Positions 43,988 to 54,562 of a DNA stretch of 64,000 nt are shown piece after piece. The first letter of the stretch is position 1, and every line of letters starts with the position of its first letter. The DNA is from Sphingopyxis sp. Its GTDB lineage: Bacteria; Pseudomonadota; Alphaproteobacteria; Sphingomonadales; Sphingomonadaceae. The translations under genes were made by a program, and so were the position numbers. Below the pieces are notes generated by a model, which was not told the origin of the DNA, did not search any database, and saw only the letters and a list, made by a program, of their open reading frames with translations. The DNA is taken from positions 67,779-131,778 of the forward strand of contig JAEMRT010000006.1 of assembly GCA_016463225.1 (NCBI GenBank), written 5' to 3'.

Positions 43988-45439
43988 TCACCGCGCCGCA
44001 CGATTCTTTTGGATCAGCGCGCGATACCAATGGAAGGAATCCTTGGGGGTACGCTGCAATGTTTCATAGTCGACATGGATTAGCCCAAAGCGTTGGTCGT
44101 AACCCGCCGCCCATTCGAAATTGTCCATCAGCGACCAAGCGAAATAGCCGCGCACATCGATTCCCCGGCCCATCGCGACCTGTAGCGCCGCAAGATGGGA
44201 GCGAACATATTCGACGCGCCGGGCATCGCGAACACGGCCATCGGCGCCCGGCGCGTCGCTGTACGAGCAGCCGTTCTCGGTGATGTAGATCGGCGGCAAT
44301 TTCGCGCCGTAGCGCGCCTGCAATTGCGTCAGAATTTCGTCCAGCCCGGCGGGAACGACCGGCCATCCGAAGTCGGTCTGGGGATAGCCCGCGATGTCCT
44401 GGATCGAAAAGAGCGGTTGCGCCGCTATGGCCGCGCCATCGATAATCGCGGCCCGTCCGTCGGGCGCGCCGACGCGGGTCGGATTATAATAGTTTACGCC
44501 ATACCAGTCGAGCGGCGCCGCGATGATCTTCAGATCGTCCGCTTGCACCGGCAGCAGCTCCGCTACGCCGGCCGGATAGGTGCCGGCCAACAGCGGATCG
44601 GCAAAGGTCCAGTTGACCAGGTCATCGTAAATTTTCGCCGCGTCCACGTCCGCGGATGCCGCGCTGGCAGACCATGTCGGAGCATGGACGTTGGCAATTC
44701 CGATTGCGCTCGCCCCCGCAGCGCGCAGCGCGCCGACGCCCAGGCCGTGCGCCAATAGCTGATGGTGGGCCGATGCCAGCGCGGCCATGCCCAGCTGTTT
44801 GCCGGGAGCGTGAAGTCCAAGCATATATCCCATCGACGTCAGTGATAGCGGTTCGTTAAGCGGCATCCACATCGCCACACGGTCGGCGTATCGTTTTCCG
44901 ACCAACGCGGCATAATCGGCAAAGCGAAGCGCGGTATCGCGGACCATCCAGCCCCCGGCATCCTCGAGCGGGGCCGGGGTGTCCCAGTGGAACAATGTCG
45001 CGACCGGCTTGATTCCCGCGGCAAGCAGGGCGTCGATCAGCCGGTCGTAGAAATCGAGCCCTTTGGGATTGGAGGGGCCGGACCCCGTCGGTACGATCCG
45101 CGGCCAGGCGATCGAAAAGCGGTAGTGGGTCAGCCCGAGTGCTTTCATCAACGCCACATCGTCGCCGAAACGGTGATAATGGTCGTCGGCAACCGCACCG
45201 CTGGCGCCACCTTTTACGCGTCCTGCTTCGGCGCAGAAGCGATCCCATGACGATGCGCCGCGGCCATCCTCGTCGACCGCTCCTTCGATCTGATAGGCCG
45301 ACGTCGCGGCGCCGAAGGCGAAATCCGCCGGGAAGGGCGCCAACGCATTGTCCAGCCGGGCAAGTTTGCGCGCGTGCGCGCTCGATCCCAGTCCAGCCGA
45401 TGCAATGCCGGCGGCGATCAAATGACGACGTGAAAGCAT
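43988..45439 (-). CDS. Glycoside hydrolase family 1 beta-glucosidase, Tat-exported
   Basis: This 483-residue retaining beta-glucosidase has a twin-arginine signal (MLSRRHLIAAGIASAGLGSSAHA). GH1 motifs are FPADFAFGAATSAYQIEGA, HYRFSIAWPRIVPTG, the acid/base glutamate in WMPLNEPLSL near residue 185, NYYNPTRVG and the nucleophile glutamate in IYITENGCSY near 375. FAWSLMDNFEWAAGYDQRFGL completes the aglycone/glucose site. It would cleave cellobiose in the periplasm. The start at 45439 follows GAAAGGTAGAGAC. It is transcribed away from the GH3 operon. Confidence 0.95.
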   Translation of the reverse strand: MLSRRHLIAAGIASAGLGSSAHARKLARLDNALAPFPADFAFGAATSAYQIEGAVDEDGRGASSWDRFCAEAGRVKGGASGAVADDHYHRFGDDVALMKALGLTHYRFSIAWPRIVPTGSGPSNPKGLDFYDRLIDALLAAGIKPVATLFHWDTPAPLEDAGGWMVRDTALRFADYAALVGKRYADRVAMWMPLNEPLSLTSMGYMLGLHAPGKQLGMAALASAHHQLLAHGLGVGALRAAGASAIGIANVHAPTWSASAASADVDAAKIYDDLVNWTFADPLLAGTYPAGVAELLPVQADDLKIIAAPLDWYGVNYYNPTRVGAPDGRAAIIDGAAIAAQPLFSIQDIAGYPQTDFGWPVVPAGLDEILTQLQARYGAKLPPIYITENGCSYSDAPGADGRVRDARRVEYVRSHLAALQVAMGRGIDVRGYFAWSLMDNFEWAAGYDQRFGLIHVDYETLQRTPKDSFHWYRALIQKNRAAR

Positions 45440-45508
45440 GTCTCTACCTTTCAAACAGTCCATGTCGGCAAGGAAAATCCCGAAAAATCCATATCGCGCG
45501 ATCCGCCA

Positions 45509-46660
45509 TCACGCGGGCCGCGGCGCCGCGGCCAATCGGCCCATCCTTGCACCGACCAATGCGATGGTACCTGCCACGGCGCAGGCCGCACCGAACCAGA
45601 GCACGGGCCCGACGTCGCGATCGCTGACAAGGAACGCCGCGATGAATGGACCGAGGCTCGACCCGACGAGCTGCGCGCCGCCGATCAGCGTTGCGGCGCG
45701 GCGGCTGGGGTCGGCGGCGATCAGGATCGGCACCTGGAACGGCATGGCAAACAACCAGAGGAACCCGAATATCGCCGTCGCGGCGACAAAGGCTGCGGTC
45801 GACGGCGGGGCGGCCATGACCGCCAGCAACACCAGATTTGCGATTGTAACAGCGACGACGACCCATCGCGCCGACATGCGCCCGGCAAGCATAGCCGCTG
45901 CGGCCGCCCCCGCGACCTGCATCGCTAGCGATAGCGGCGCGATCAGGTGGACCGTTGCCGCGTCGATACCGCGTTGCAGCCCGAGCGGCTCGACATAGAC
46001 CCACACCGACACAATGAACGCCAGGATGAGGGTCACGCCGACCAGCGCGACGATGCCGCGCGCGGGCAGCGCGGTTCCCGCGGCGTCGCCATGATCGAGA
46101 TCGGCATAGGCGCGCGGAAACCACGGCAGCGCGGCGAGGCCGAGGACGGTGACCAATGCGAGAAGGGTAAACCCGCCCGCCGACCCGAACAGCGGCACGA
46201 TCGTCAGTCCCATCGCCGTCGCGAGCGCGAGCTGGGCGAGCGTCTGCAAAGCAAGATAGATGCCCGACCAGCGCTCGGGGCGCGCGGCACGGACGATCAG
46301 GCCGATTGCGAGCCAGATCAGCACGCCTTCGCCAAAGCCCGCGGCGATCCGCATGGCGAACAGCCCGCCGCCCGATGCGAAAGGCGTAGCGAGGTCGAGG
46401 GCGGCGGTCGCAACCAGAGCCGATGCTGCGATCAGGCGCAACCGGTCGACAGGCAGCAGCCATCCCGCCGTTCCGGCCGCGATCCCCATCGCAAGAAGCT
46501 CTGCCGTCGCGAGCAGACCAAGCGCACTTGTCGACAGCCTGGCTTCGGCGAGCAGCGCGCCAAGCAATTGCGGCTGCAGTCCAGGGATCAGCACACCGAT
46601 GACGCCGACGATCATCACCGCCGCGGTCTGACGGGCGGTGAGGATGGCCGGTGTGCTCAC
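45509..46660 (-). CDS. Major facilitator superfamily transporter
   Basis: This 383-residue permease has about twelve hydrophobic segments. It has AGWLLPVDRLRL between TM2 and TM3 and GIYLALQTLAQLALATAMGLTIVPLFG near residue 135, and it has a short C-terminus. It starts with GTG at 46660, overlapping the stop of the PLP enzyme gene (46657-46660), so translation is coupled. The substrate is unknown; by context it may move the product or substrate of the neighbouring FAD oxidase and PLP enzyme. It is the last gene of the minus-strand operon. Confidence 0.88.
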   Translation of the reverse strand: MSTPAILTARQTAAVMIVGVIGVLIPGLQPQLLGALLAEARLSTSALGLLATAELLAMGIAAGTAGWLLPVDRLRLIAASALVATAALDLATPFASGGGLFAMRIAAGFGEGVLIWLAIGLIVRAARPERWSGIYLALQTLAQLALATAMGLTIVPLFGSAGGFTLLALVTVLGLAALPWFPRAYADLDHGDAAGTALPARGIVALVGVTLILAFIVSVWVYVEPLGLQRGIDAATVHLIAPLSLAMQVAGAAAAAMLAGRMSARWVVVAVTIANLVLLAVMAAPPSTAAFVAATAIFGFLWLFAMPFQVPILIAADPSRRAATLIGGAQLVGSSLGPFIAAFLVSDRDVGPVLWFGAACAVAGTIALVGARMGRLAAAPRPA

Positions 46661-47799
46661 CGGGCGCGGCCGCGCGCGCTCACCGGCCAGATCGCGACGA
46701 GCGTGTCGTCCTGTACGACATGATAATGGTCATAGAGATTCACCGTGGGGTCGCAGTGCGGCACGGTCAGGCTGACCGGGTCGCCGGGCCGCAGGCGCGA
46801 CCCGATGTCGGGGCCGATCAGCGCGGCATGTTCGTCGCCCATGAAGACAAACATCGTCTCGGGCGGCGCGCCGCGGGTCACCACCGCAACCCCGCCGTCG
46901 GTCGACAGCGATTTATACCCGGCGTCGATCGTCACCAGCGCGTCGTGATTGGCGCTGACGACGCGGGCGTCGACCGCGAGCGACGGCGCGAAGGCAATGC
47001 TGCCATCGCCGATCAGGTCGCAATCGAGATATTGCTTGTCCATCAGCGCATAGGAGCCGGTCTGGAACTCGGTGAAAACACCGAGATCGAAATCGATGCG
47101 GTGCGTACCGGTGCCCGATCCGCTGATGATTTCGGGCGGATGCCCGGCCTCGGTCAGCGCCGCGATGACGCTCTGGAGATAGTCGGTGCGCTCGACGATC
47201 GCGGTGCGGCGTTCGGCATAATCCTCGACATGCTGCTGCATGCCGCAATAATATTGCACGCCGCGCAGGCGCAGATTTCCAGCGGCGGCAATGGCGGTCG
47301 CCAGTTCGGCTGCGGCCTCGGGCGAGGCAACGCCGGTGCGGCGGATGCCCGGATCGATATCGATCATCACGTCGAGCGAGGCGCCCGCTTGGGTCAAAGC
47401 CTCTGCGATCCGCGCGACGACGGCGGGGTTGTCGACGGTCGCGATCAGGCCCGCGCTGCGCTTCGCGAGCAAGGCCAGTCGCACGATCGCGGCGGGCGCG
47501 CTGACCGGCGATGTGATCAGCAGGCCGGTTATCCCGCCGTCAGCCAGCACCTCGGCCTCGCCGATTTTTGCGCAGCACAGCCCGACCGCCCCCGCCGCCA
47601 GCTGGCGCTTGGCGATATCGACGCTTTTGTGCGTCTTGGCGTGGGGGCGCAGCGTCACGCCGTGCGCCTTTGCCAGCTTTGCCATCGCGGCGATATTGCG
47701 ATCGAGGATGTCGAGGTCGAGCACCAGCACCGGGGTGTTGAGTGCGGCGCGCGAGCCCTGCTGGCCGATCAGAGAGCCATGAAGTTCGATGTCGTCCAT
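46657..47799 (-). CDS. PLP-dependent D-threonine aldolase / D-serine dehydratase-like enzyme
   Basis: This 380-residue protein has an alanine-racemase-type N-terminal barrel: NTPVLVLDLDILDRNIAAMAKLAKAHGVTLRPHAKTHKS, with the PLP lysine in AKTHKS near residue 55. VMIDIDPGIRRTGV and SGSGTGTHRI follow. The C-terminal domain contains VPHCDPTVNLYDHYHVV near 350, with the His-x-Cys metal ligands of the DSD1/D-threonine aldolase family. Such enzymes act on D-beta-hydroxy-amino acids. The ATG at 47799 shares its last base position with the upstream stop (TGATG), so it is coupled to the FAD oxidase gene. Confidence 0.92.
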   Translation of the reverse strand: MDDIELHGSLIGQQGSRAALNTPVLVLDLDILDRNIAAMAKLAKAHGVTLRPHAKTHKSVDIAKRQLAAGAVGLCCAKIGEAEVLADGGITGLLITSPVSAPAAIVRLALLAKRSAGLIATVDNPAVVARIAEALTQAGASLDVMIDIDPGIRRTGVASPEAAAELATAIAAAGNLRLRGVQYYCGMQQHVEDYAERRTAIVERTDYLQSVIAALTEAGHPPEIISGSGTGTHRIDFDLGVFTEFQTGSYALMDKQYLDCDLIGDGSIAFAPSLAVDARVVSANHDALVTIDAGYKSLSTDGGVAVVTRGAPPETMFVFMGDEHAALIGPDIGSRLRPGDPVSLTVPHCDPTVNLYDHYHVVQDDTLVAIWPVSARGRAR

Positions 47800-49052
47800 C
47801 AGCTGAACAGCTCCGTCATATGGGTGTTGAGGAATTTGCCGTCGGGGTCGGCGGCGCGGCGCACGTCGCGATACCGTTCGGCCATCGGATAGAGCGCATC
47901 GACGTCGGCGCGCGACAGCGTGTGGCGCTTGGCCCAGTGCGGCCGCCCGCCATGGTCACGGAAAATCGCCTCCGCATCGGCGAACAGGCGGCGCCAGGAC
48001 ATGCGCGCATATTGATGCATCGAAATCGCCGCGACCGGTCCCTTGTTCATCGGGCTCATCCAGATGTCGTCGCCGGCAACGACGCGATATTCGAACGGGA
48101 AGGACACCGGCAGGCGTTTCTTGCGGATCCACTCGACGACCGCGGACAGGGTTTCGATGCCGACGGCCTGCGGCATTTCATATTCCATCTCTTCGAACCG
48201 GATCGTGCGGTCGGACGGAAAAATCGCGTGTGCAGGCCCGCGCCGGCGACCGTCGAAGCCCGTTTTCATCATCGCCCGCTGCAGGGGCGGGATCAGGAAA
48301 GGCAGCTTCGCTCCGATCGACAGCACGCGGCGGAACGGAGTCTCGTCGATATCGCTGGTGCGCGGCGGCGCTTCGCAAGGGTCGATCAGCGACAAGGTTT
48401 TGAAGATCACATCATTGGCGTGTGGAAAGAACCAGAATTCGGCGTGGCGATGCGTCGCGGTCAGTTCGTCGAACCGTTCGCGCGCCTCCTCCCAGCGCAT
48501 CTTTTCGATCCGCTCGGCCAGATAATAGGCCGGGACGACATCGCACATGATCTCGGTCGCGATACCGAACAGCCCCAGCGACAGGCGCTGCGCCTCGAAC
48601 AGATCGGCGTCGGTCTCTGCGTCGCACCATTTCGCTTCGCCATCGGCGCCGATCAGGCGGAACCCGCGGGCGAAGGTCGCGAGATTCCCCAGCTCCCTCC
48701 CGGTGCCGTGCGTCGCCGTCGCCATCGCGCCCGCCAGGCTTTGCGGGTTCACGTCGCCCTGGTTGGCCAGCGCGAGGCCGTCGTCGGCCAGCGCTGCGGT
48801 CAGCCGCTTGATACTCCAGCCGGCGGGGATGCGCGCGGTTTTGCGATCAGGGGCGATCGTCATCGTCCCCGCCATATCCTCAAGGCTGACGATCAGCCCT
48901 TCGGATGCGCACAGCGGCATGAAACTGTGCCCGGCGCCCGTCGCGCGCACCGTGCGAGCGCCGCGAACCGCCGCGCCGAGCTCGGCTTCGGTCCGCGGTC
49001 GCAGGACCGGCACTGAAGCGCTGACACTGCCCGACCAGTTGGACCAGCTCAT
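47799..49052 (-). CDS. FAD-linked oxidase of the D-arabinono-1,4-lactone/alditol oxidase type
   Basis: This 417-residue flavoprotein has an FAD-binding PCMH domain (about 15-180: VRATGAGHSFMPL with the possible covalent-FAD histidine, then QGDVNPQSLAGAMATATHGTG). A C-terminal ALO domain ends in RPHWAKRHTLSRADVDALYPMAERYRDVRRAADPDGKFLNTHM. Such oxidases act on aldono-lactones, polyols or related hydroxy compounds. The start is uncertain: 49052 gives MSWSNW, the usual family start, whereas 49094 would overlap the TonB receptor gene. It is translationally coupled to the PLP-enzyme gene. Confidence 0.9.
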   Translation of the reverse strand: MSWSNWSGSVSASVPVLRPRTEAELGAAVRGARTVRATGAGHSFMPLCASEGLIVSLEDMAGTMTIAPDRKTARIPAGWSIKRLTAALADDGLALANQGDVNPQSLAGAMATATHGTGRELGNLATFARGFRLIGADGEAKWCDAETDADLFEAQRLSLGLFGIATEIMCDVVPAYYLAERIEKMRWEEARERFDELTATHRHAEFWFFPHANDVIFKTLSLIDPCEAPPRTSDIDETPFRRVLSIGAKLPFLIPPLQRAMMKTGFDGRRRGPAHAIFPSDRTIRFEEMEYEMPQAVGIETLSAVVEWIRKKRLPVSFPFEYRVVAGDDIWMSPMNKGPVAAISMHQYARMSWRRLFADAEAIFRDHGGRPHWAKRHTLSRADVDALYPMAERYRDVRRAADPDGKFLNTHMTELFS

Positions 49053-49077
49053 CCTATCAACATCCCACCCATGATCT

Positions 49078-51474
49078 TCAAAATTTGAAGCCAAGCTCTA
49101 CACCATAGAAGGCCGGCCGGTCGCGCCGGACATAAGGTGTCTGGAAGATATCGGCCGAAATCGTGTTGAGGGTTCGCAGATACTTCTCGTTGAACAGATT
49201 CTCGGCATAGGCCGCAATCGAGAAGCGGCGGTCTTCGCCGAAGCGATAGCCGATCTTGGCATTCACGATATTGCGCGCCGAGCGCAGTCGATCGAGCTGC
49301 AAAAAGTCGACGAAAGGCGCGATCGCGGCATCGGTAAAACGCACCGCATCGTTGATCCGCTGGCGCGACGTATAGCTGTAGCTGACGTCGGCAAACAGCG
49401 CGCCGCTGCCGGTGTCGTGCAGATAATGGGCGCCCAATATGCCGCGAAAACTGGGTTCACCGGTCGGCTGGCCCGAAATGTCGATGCCCTGCTCGGTCCG
49501 CGCCGACCATGTGCTGTCGATATAGCCCACCGTTGCGGAGATCGAAAGATCGTCCGACACGACGAACTGAGTGTCAAGGTCGATGCCATATGCGCGCGAA
49601 TCGCCCGACCGGGTAATATATTGCGGGATCGAACCGCCGGTATCCTCCAGGCTGATCGACTGCCGGTTCCTATATTTGAAATAATAGGCCGAGGCATTGA
49701 ATCGTACCCGGCGGTCGAACAATTCCGACTTGAAACCGCCCTCGAAATTCCAGACATTTTCGGGCGAGAAGAAGGAGTTGATCTGGACCGAATTGAACCC
49801 ACCCGCCTTGTAGCCGCGCGATGCCGAGGCGTAGAGATGGACGTCGTCGGCCGCGTCATATTGAATGACGAAGCGCGGGCTGACATCGTTGAACGTTTCG
49901 CTCCGGGTAAAGGGAACCCCCTCGAGCGCGCCCTGATCGAAAATCAGGCCATTGGGGCCGACCGTCGCGCGAAAGAAATCGGCGGCGCTGATCTGGGCGG
50001 CGTCGGGAAAGGCCGGAACGCCGAGGATCGCATTATAGAGCGCGCCGGGCGCGGTCGTGGTCTCGAGGCCGCCGCCGTCGAACCCGCCGTTGAGCCAGGT
50101 GAAATCCTTTTTGTCGTGGGTGTAGCGAATGCCGGCGGTCAATTTCAGCCGCGGGGTGACTTCAAAGGTCGCATCGGCAAAGGCCGCGAAACTGTCGTTG
50201 ACCGCAAGATTGTTCATATCCTCCCGATATTCTTGACCGAACACCGGTATTCCGACGCTGTCCAAAATCGTGAAGATCGGAAAGTCCGCAACCGCGCCCA
50301 GCAACCGGTCGACCGAATCGCTGAGCAATGTCACCGCGCTCGTCTGACGCCCGCGCTCGTGGAAATAGCTCACCCCGGCGATCGCGTTCAGCGGGCCATC
50401 GTCATAGCCGAGCCGCAGTTCCTGATAGAAGCTTTTGTTCTTCTCGATATTCTCGGTATCGAGGTAGCGCGTCGGGTCGCCGGTGCCATCCTCATCCTGG
50501 CGATTGTGCGTTTCGAACTTCTTGAACGAGCTGATGCTGGTGAAGGTCAGCGGTCCGGCATTGTGCGTCGCGGTCAGCGACACCGCGTTCAGGATCCGTG
50601 TTTCCTTGTTGTCGATGACGTCATTGGTGAAGGGGCCGAAAGGATCACGGCTGAGCGCAAAATTGCTGATCCCCACCGACGCCGGACCATCCTTGTCAGT
50701 GTCGTCATGGTCATAGGTCAGGATGAAATCGGTGTCGGCGCTCGGCGCCCAGCGGAGTGCCGCGCGCGCCGACACATTATTTTCGCGCTCGCGATCCTCG
50801 CCGGTCACCGCGTCTGTCATATAGCCGTCGCGGTGATTGACGACCCCGTTGGCGCGGAAATAGAGCGTTTCGGTCAGCGGGATATTGACGGTGGCGTCGG
50901 CGCGAACGGTGTCGAAATTGCCATATTGCAGCGTCGCCGATCCTTGGCGTTCATCGACCGGTTTCTTGGTGACGATCGATATCGCGCCGGCCGACGTGTT
51001 GCGCCCGAACAACGTGCCCTGCGGACCTTTCAGGATTTCGACGCGGTCGATGTCGTTGAAAAAGATCAGCGATGCGCCCGAACGGCCCGAATAGATGCCG
51101 TCGATGAAGATACCCACCGACGGATCGGTGCCGATTCCGAAATCGTCGGTCGCGACGCCGCGGATCGTATAGCTAGGCTGCGTCACCGACGTGTCGTTGA
51201 TCGTCAGGCCGGGGGTGAAGGTGTCGAGATCGCCGATCGACTGGGCATTGAGCGCTTCCAGGCCGGCGGTGTTAAAGGCGGTGACGCTGATTGGCACTTC
51301 CTGCAACGACTGTTCGCGCCGCTGCGCGGTGACGACGATCTCCGATACCCGTCCGGTGTCGCTGCCTGAATCGGTCGTCGGCGAAGCACCGCTGTCCTGT
51401 GCCATCGTCACCGCTGGCGCCGCGCCGATCGCCACGGTCGCTGCGAGCCATGCAAGCCTGCTTGTCGTCATCAT
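49078..51474 (-). CDS. TonB-dependent receptor
   Basis: This 798-residue outer-membrane receptor has a signal peptide (MMTTSRLAWLAATVAIGAAPAVTMAQ), the TonB-box strand SEIVVTAQRREQSLQEVPISVTAF, and a plug with IGDLDTFTPGLTIND, SVGIFIDGIYSGRSG and VEILKGPQGTLFGRNTSAGAISIVTKKP. The barrel ends in the aromatic C-terminus VELGFKF. It is the first gene of the operon with the FAD oxidase, PLP enzyme and MFS transporter, so it probably imports their substrate. Its QSLQEVPISVTAF element is typical of the large sphingomonad receptor families. Confidence 0.94.
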   Translation of the reverse strand: MMTTSRLAWLAATVAIGAAPAVTMAQDSGASPTTDSGSDTGRVSEIVVTAQRREQSLQEVPISVTAFNTAGLEALNAQSIGDLDTFTPGLTINDTSVTQPSYTIRGVATDDFGIGTDPSVGIFIDGIYSGRSGASLIFFNDIDRVEILKGPQGTLFGRNTSAGAISIVTKKPVDERQGSATLQYGNFDTVRADATVNIPLTETLYFRANGVVNHRDGYMTDAVTGEDRERENNVSARAALRWAPSADTDFILTYDHDDTDKDGPASVGISNFALSRDPFGPFTNDVIDNKETRILNAVSLTATHNAGPLTFTSISSFKKFETHNRQDEDGTGDPTRYLDTENIEKNKSFYQELRLGYDDGPLNAIAGVSYFHERGRQTSAVTLLSDSVDRLLGAVADFPIFTILDSVGIPVFGQEYREDMNNLAVNDSFAAFADATFEVTPRLKLTAGIRYTHDKKDFTWLNGGFDGGGLETTTAPGALYNAILGVPAFPDAAQISAADFFRATVGPNGLIFDQGALEGVPFTRSETFNDVSPRFVIQYDAADDVHLYASASRGYKAGGFNSVQINSFFSPENVWNFEGGFKSELFDRRVRFNASAYYFKYRNRQSISLEDTGGSIPQYITRSGDSRAYGIDLDTQFVVSDDLSISATVGYIDSTWSARTEQGIDISGQPTGEPSFRGILGAHYLHDTGSGALFADVSYSYTSRQRINDAVRFTDAAIAPFVDFLQLDRLRSARNIVNAKIGYRFGEDRRFSIAAYAENLFNEKYLRTLNTISADIFQTPYVRRDRPAFYGVELGFKF

Positions 51475-51877
51475 GTCAGCCTCCCATTTTCGACAATGGG
51501 TAGCTATTGCTATTTAATAGTCAAGACTATCTTTATGGCCATGCGCCGACCTGCCGCGCGCAGCCAGAAGTGATCAGCTGTAGCAGGAATCTTGGATCCG
51601 CCGCGTCGAGCAGCGCATTCGTCCGCCAGAATGTCTGGCAGCGCACGCACCGAAGGAAGGAGTCCGCGCGGCGGCGGCGAAGCAATGACCGCTTCCTGTC
51701 CGTCCGCCCTGAAAGCCGACCGACTGATGTCGGCCAGGTCCAGCGATAGGATGAGGGCCAGGACGGGGGCACAGAGAACGGCGGGAACGGATCATTAGCT
51801 GCATTTGGGCTAATTCGTCGCCCCGGCCGACGGCCGAGGTAACTCTCAGCTTCTTAACGCAATGGGCAGACGCCCCG
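51475..51877. other. Interval upstream of the TonB receptor operon
   Basis: These 403 bases contain an AT-rich promoter-like stretch close to the receptor start (51508-51540, with TATTTAATAG and GACTATC). The rest is GC-rich and has no credible gene. Overlapping short frames on both strands have arginine/serine-rich translations typical of non-coding GC-rich DNA. Confidence 0.45.
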
Positions 51878-52117
51878 TCAGCCGAAGTGACGACGAAGCC
51901 AGCCCCGCTTTTTTGGAACGACAGGGGATTGACCGGACAGCCGCACCAGATAATTGCCTAAGATAGCCGCTTGCTGTTTAGTCATAAGGAACCGGAACAA
52001 ATCGGGGTCGTGCTTCTTGGCTGCTTCCGAAGACTGCACGCTTTCAAGCCGGAGCATAATGCGGTCACCCGCATCATGGTGAGTCCAGCCAACCAGAGCC
52101 CCAAAACTCTCCATCAT
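51878..52117 (-). CDS. Conserved hypothetical protein
   Basis: This 79-residue soluble protein reads like a small conserved sphingomonad protein: SFGALVGWTHHDAGDRIMLRLESVQSSEAAKKHDPDLFRFLMTKQQAAILGNYLVRLSGQSPV, then a basic C-terminal tail (PKKRGWLRRHFG). It looks like a beta-hairpin followed by an amphipathic helix and could be membrane- or nucleic-acid-associated. I do not know its function. A ribosome-binding-site-like AGGGGCGGC precedes the ATG. Confidence 0.7.
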   Translation of the reverse strand: MMESFGALVGWTHHDAGDRIMLRLESVQSSEAAKKHDPDLFRFLMTKQQAAILGNYLVRLSGQSPVVPKKRGWLRRHFG

Positions 52118-52403
52118 CGCGCCGCCCCTTCACGATTTTCGCGCGACTGATGCCGACAGTCCGCGATGGGTTGTTACCAGATCTTCAGCGACATGTCGTC
52201 TAGCAGTGACGAAATAACTGCCGGAACCCAGGCCCGGCAGTCCGGCACTGAACATTGGAATATCCTGATCGGGCCGGGCCGGGCCGTCGCCAGTTTAACG
52301 AGAAATTGCTGCGCGCAGCTTGAGATCGCGATTCCGTGCGGGCTGAAGGAATGGAGCGAGCGCGCAATTTGGCTGAGCCCGGGCGATCGGCTATGCGCCG
52401 ACG

Positions 52404-53015
52404 ATGCGCCACAGCCCCATCCTCTATAGTTTTCGCCGCTGTCCATACGCAATGCGCGCGCGGATGGCATTGCTGATGAGCGGCACGATCTATGAGCATC
52501 GCGAGGTTCTGCTGCGAGACAAGCCCGCCGCCATGCTTGCCGCGTCGCCCAAGGGAACCGTGCCGGTGCTCGTGCTGGTGGATGGGACGGTGGTCGATGA
52601 AAGCATCGATATCATGGACTGGGCCTTGTCGCAGCATGACCCCGAGGACTGGCTGCCGCGTGCCGAAGCGGCGCTGGTTGCGAAGTTCGACGGCGCGTTC
52701 AAACATCATCTAGACCGCTACAAATACGCCGGTCGTTACGAAGTCGATCCGCTTACGCATCGCGCGGCAGGATTGGCGATGCTGGCGGAGCTCGATGAGC
52801 GGCTGAAAGATCGAGATTATCTTGACGGCGCAACGCGCGGGTTCAGCGATATCGCGCTGTTTCCATTTGTCCGGCAGTTCGCCGGAGTCGAGGGGCAATG
52901 GTTCGCAGCCCATGCGCCCATGCGGGTGCGCGAATGGCTGGCAACCCTCGTGGCATCGGAGCTGTTTGAGCAGGCGATGGTCCGAACAGCGCCATGGGAA
53001 GGAGGACAGAGCTGA
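52404..53015 (+). CDS. Glutathione S-transferase-like protein
   Basis: This 203-residue GST-fold protein has a thioredoxin-like N-terminal domain beginning ILYSFRRCPYAMRARMAL with a CPYA motif, in the position used by glutaredoxin-like and beta/omega GSTs. It has the cis-proline in GTVPVLV and DESIDIMDWAL, which binds the glutathione gamma-glutamate. The helical C-terminal domain includes the N-capping motif GFSDIALFPFVRQF. It is cytoplasmic. It may deglutathionylate or conjugate. The start is uncertain because no clear ribosome-binding site precedes it. Confidence 0.88.
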   Translation: MRHSPILYSFRRCPYAMRARMALLMSGTIYEHREVLLRDKPAAMLAASPKGTVPVLVLVDGTVVDESIDIMDWALSQHDPEDWLPRAEAALVAKFDGAFKHHLDRYKYAGRYEVDPLTHRAAGLAMLAELDERLKDRDYLDGATRGFSDIALFPFVRQFAGVEGQWFAAHAPMRVREWLATLVASELFEQAMVRTAPWEGGQS

Positions 53016-53350
53016 AAGGGAGAGGCCGTGAATGTCCGCTTGTAACCCTTGCCAATCCAAAGCAGACTCAAGGTAAACGGCCAATTTACGCCCAAAACGG
53101 GTTGGTCTCAAACGGGGCGTGCCACAAGAAATCAGTCGTGGCACACCGCTGCCTTCGATCGGCATATCCGCGGGCATAGCCTCACCGGTCGGTCAGGTGA
53201 TAAGCTGCCGCAATGACAGCTTATCACCAGTATGGTGCGACAATTGAGACCGAGAGGGCGGCGACTGGCGGTGGGACTGTCGCTTGTCGGACTCGCCTTG
53301 AAAACTGCGCACGGCAATTAGCCGCCGCGAATGCAATCGGAGGCAACTGA
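53016..53350. other. Interval before the L-2-hydroxyacid oxidase gene
   Basis: These 335 bases hold no credible gene. They include a perfect 12-bp inverted repeat at 53196-53228 (listed separately) and the ribosome-binding site GGAGG at about 53339 for the next gene. They should also contain the promoter of the plus-strand hydroxyacid cluster. Confidence 0.4.
53196..53228. promoter_or_regulatory. Perfect inverted repeat upstream of the hydroxyacid oxidase gene
   Basis: GGTGATAAGCTG (53196-53207) and CAGCTTATCACC (53217-53228) are exact reverse complements with nine bases between. The centre lies about 140 bases before the oxidase start. With no U-tract, an operator (for example for the GntR or AraC protein encoded at 62-63 kb) is as likely as a terminator of the GST gene. 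Confidence 0.5.

Positions 53351-54562
<1,212 letters not shown>

Noticed and set aside
51533..51804. Small genes upstream of the TonB receptor operon
   Set aside because: Several overlapping frames on both strands with arginine-rich translations and no start signals; judged non-coding.
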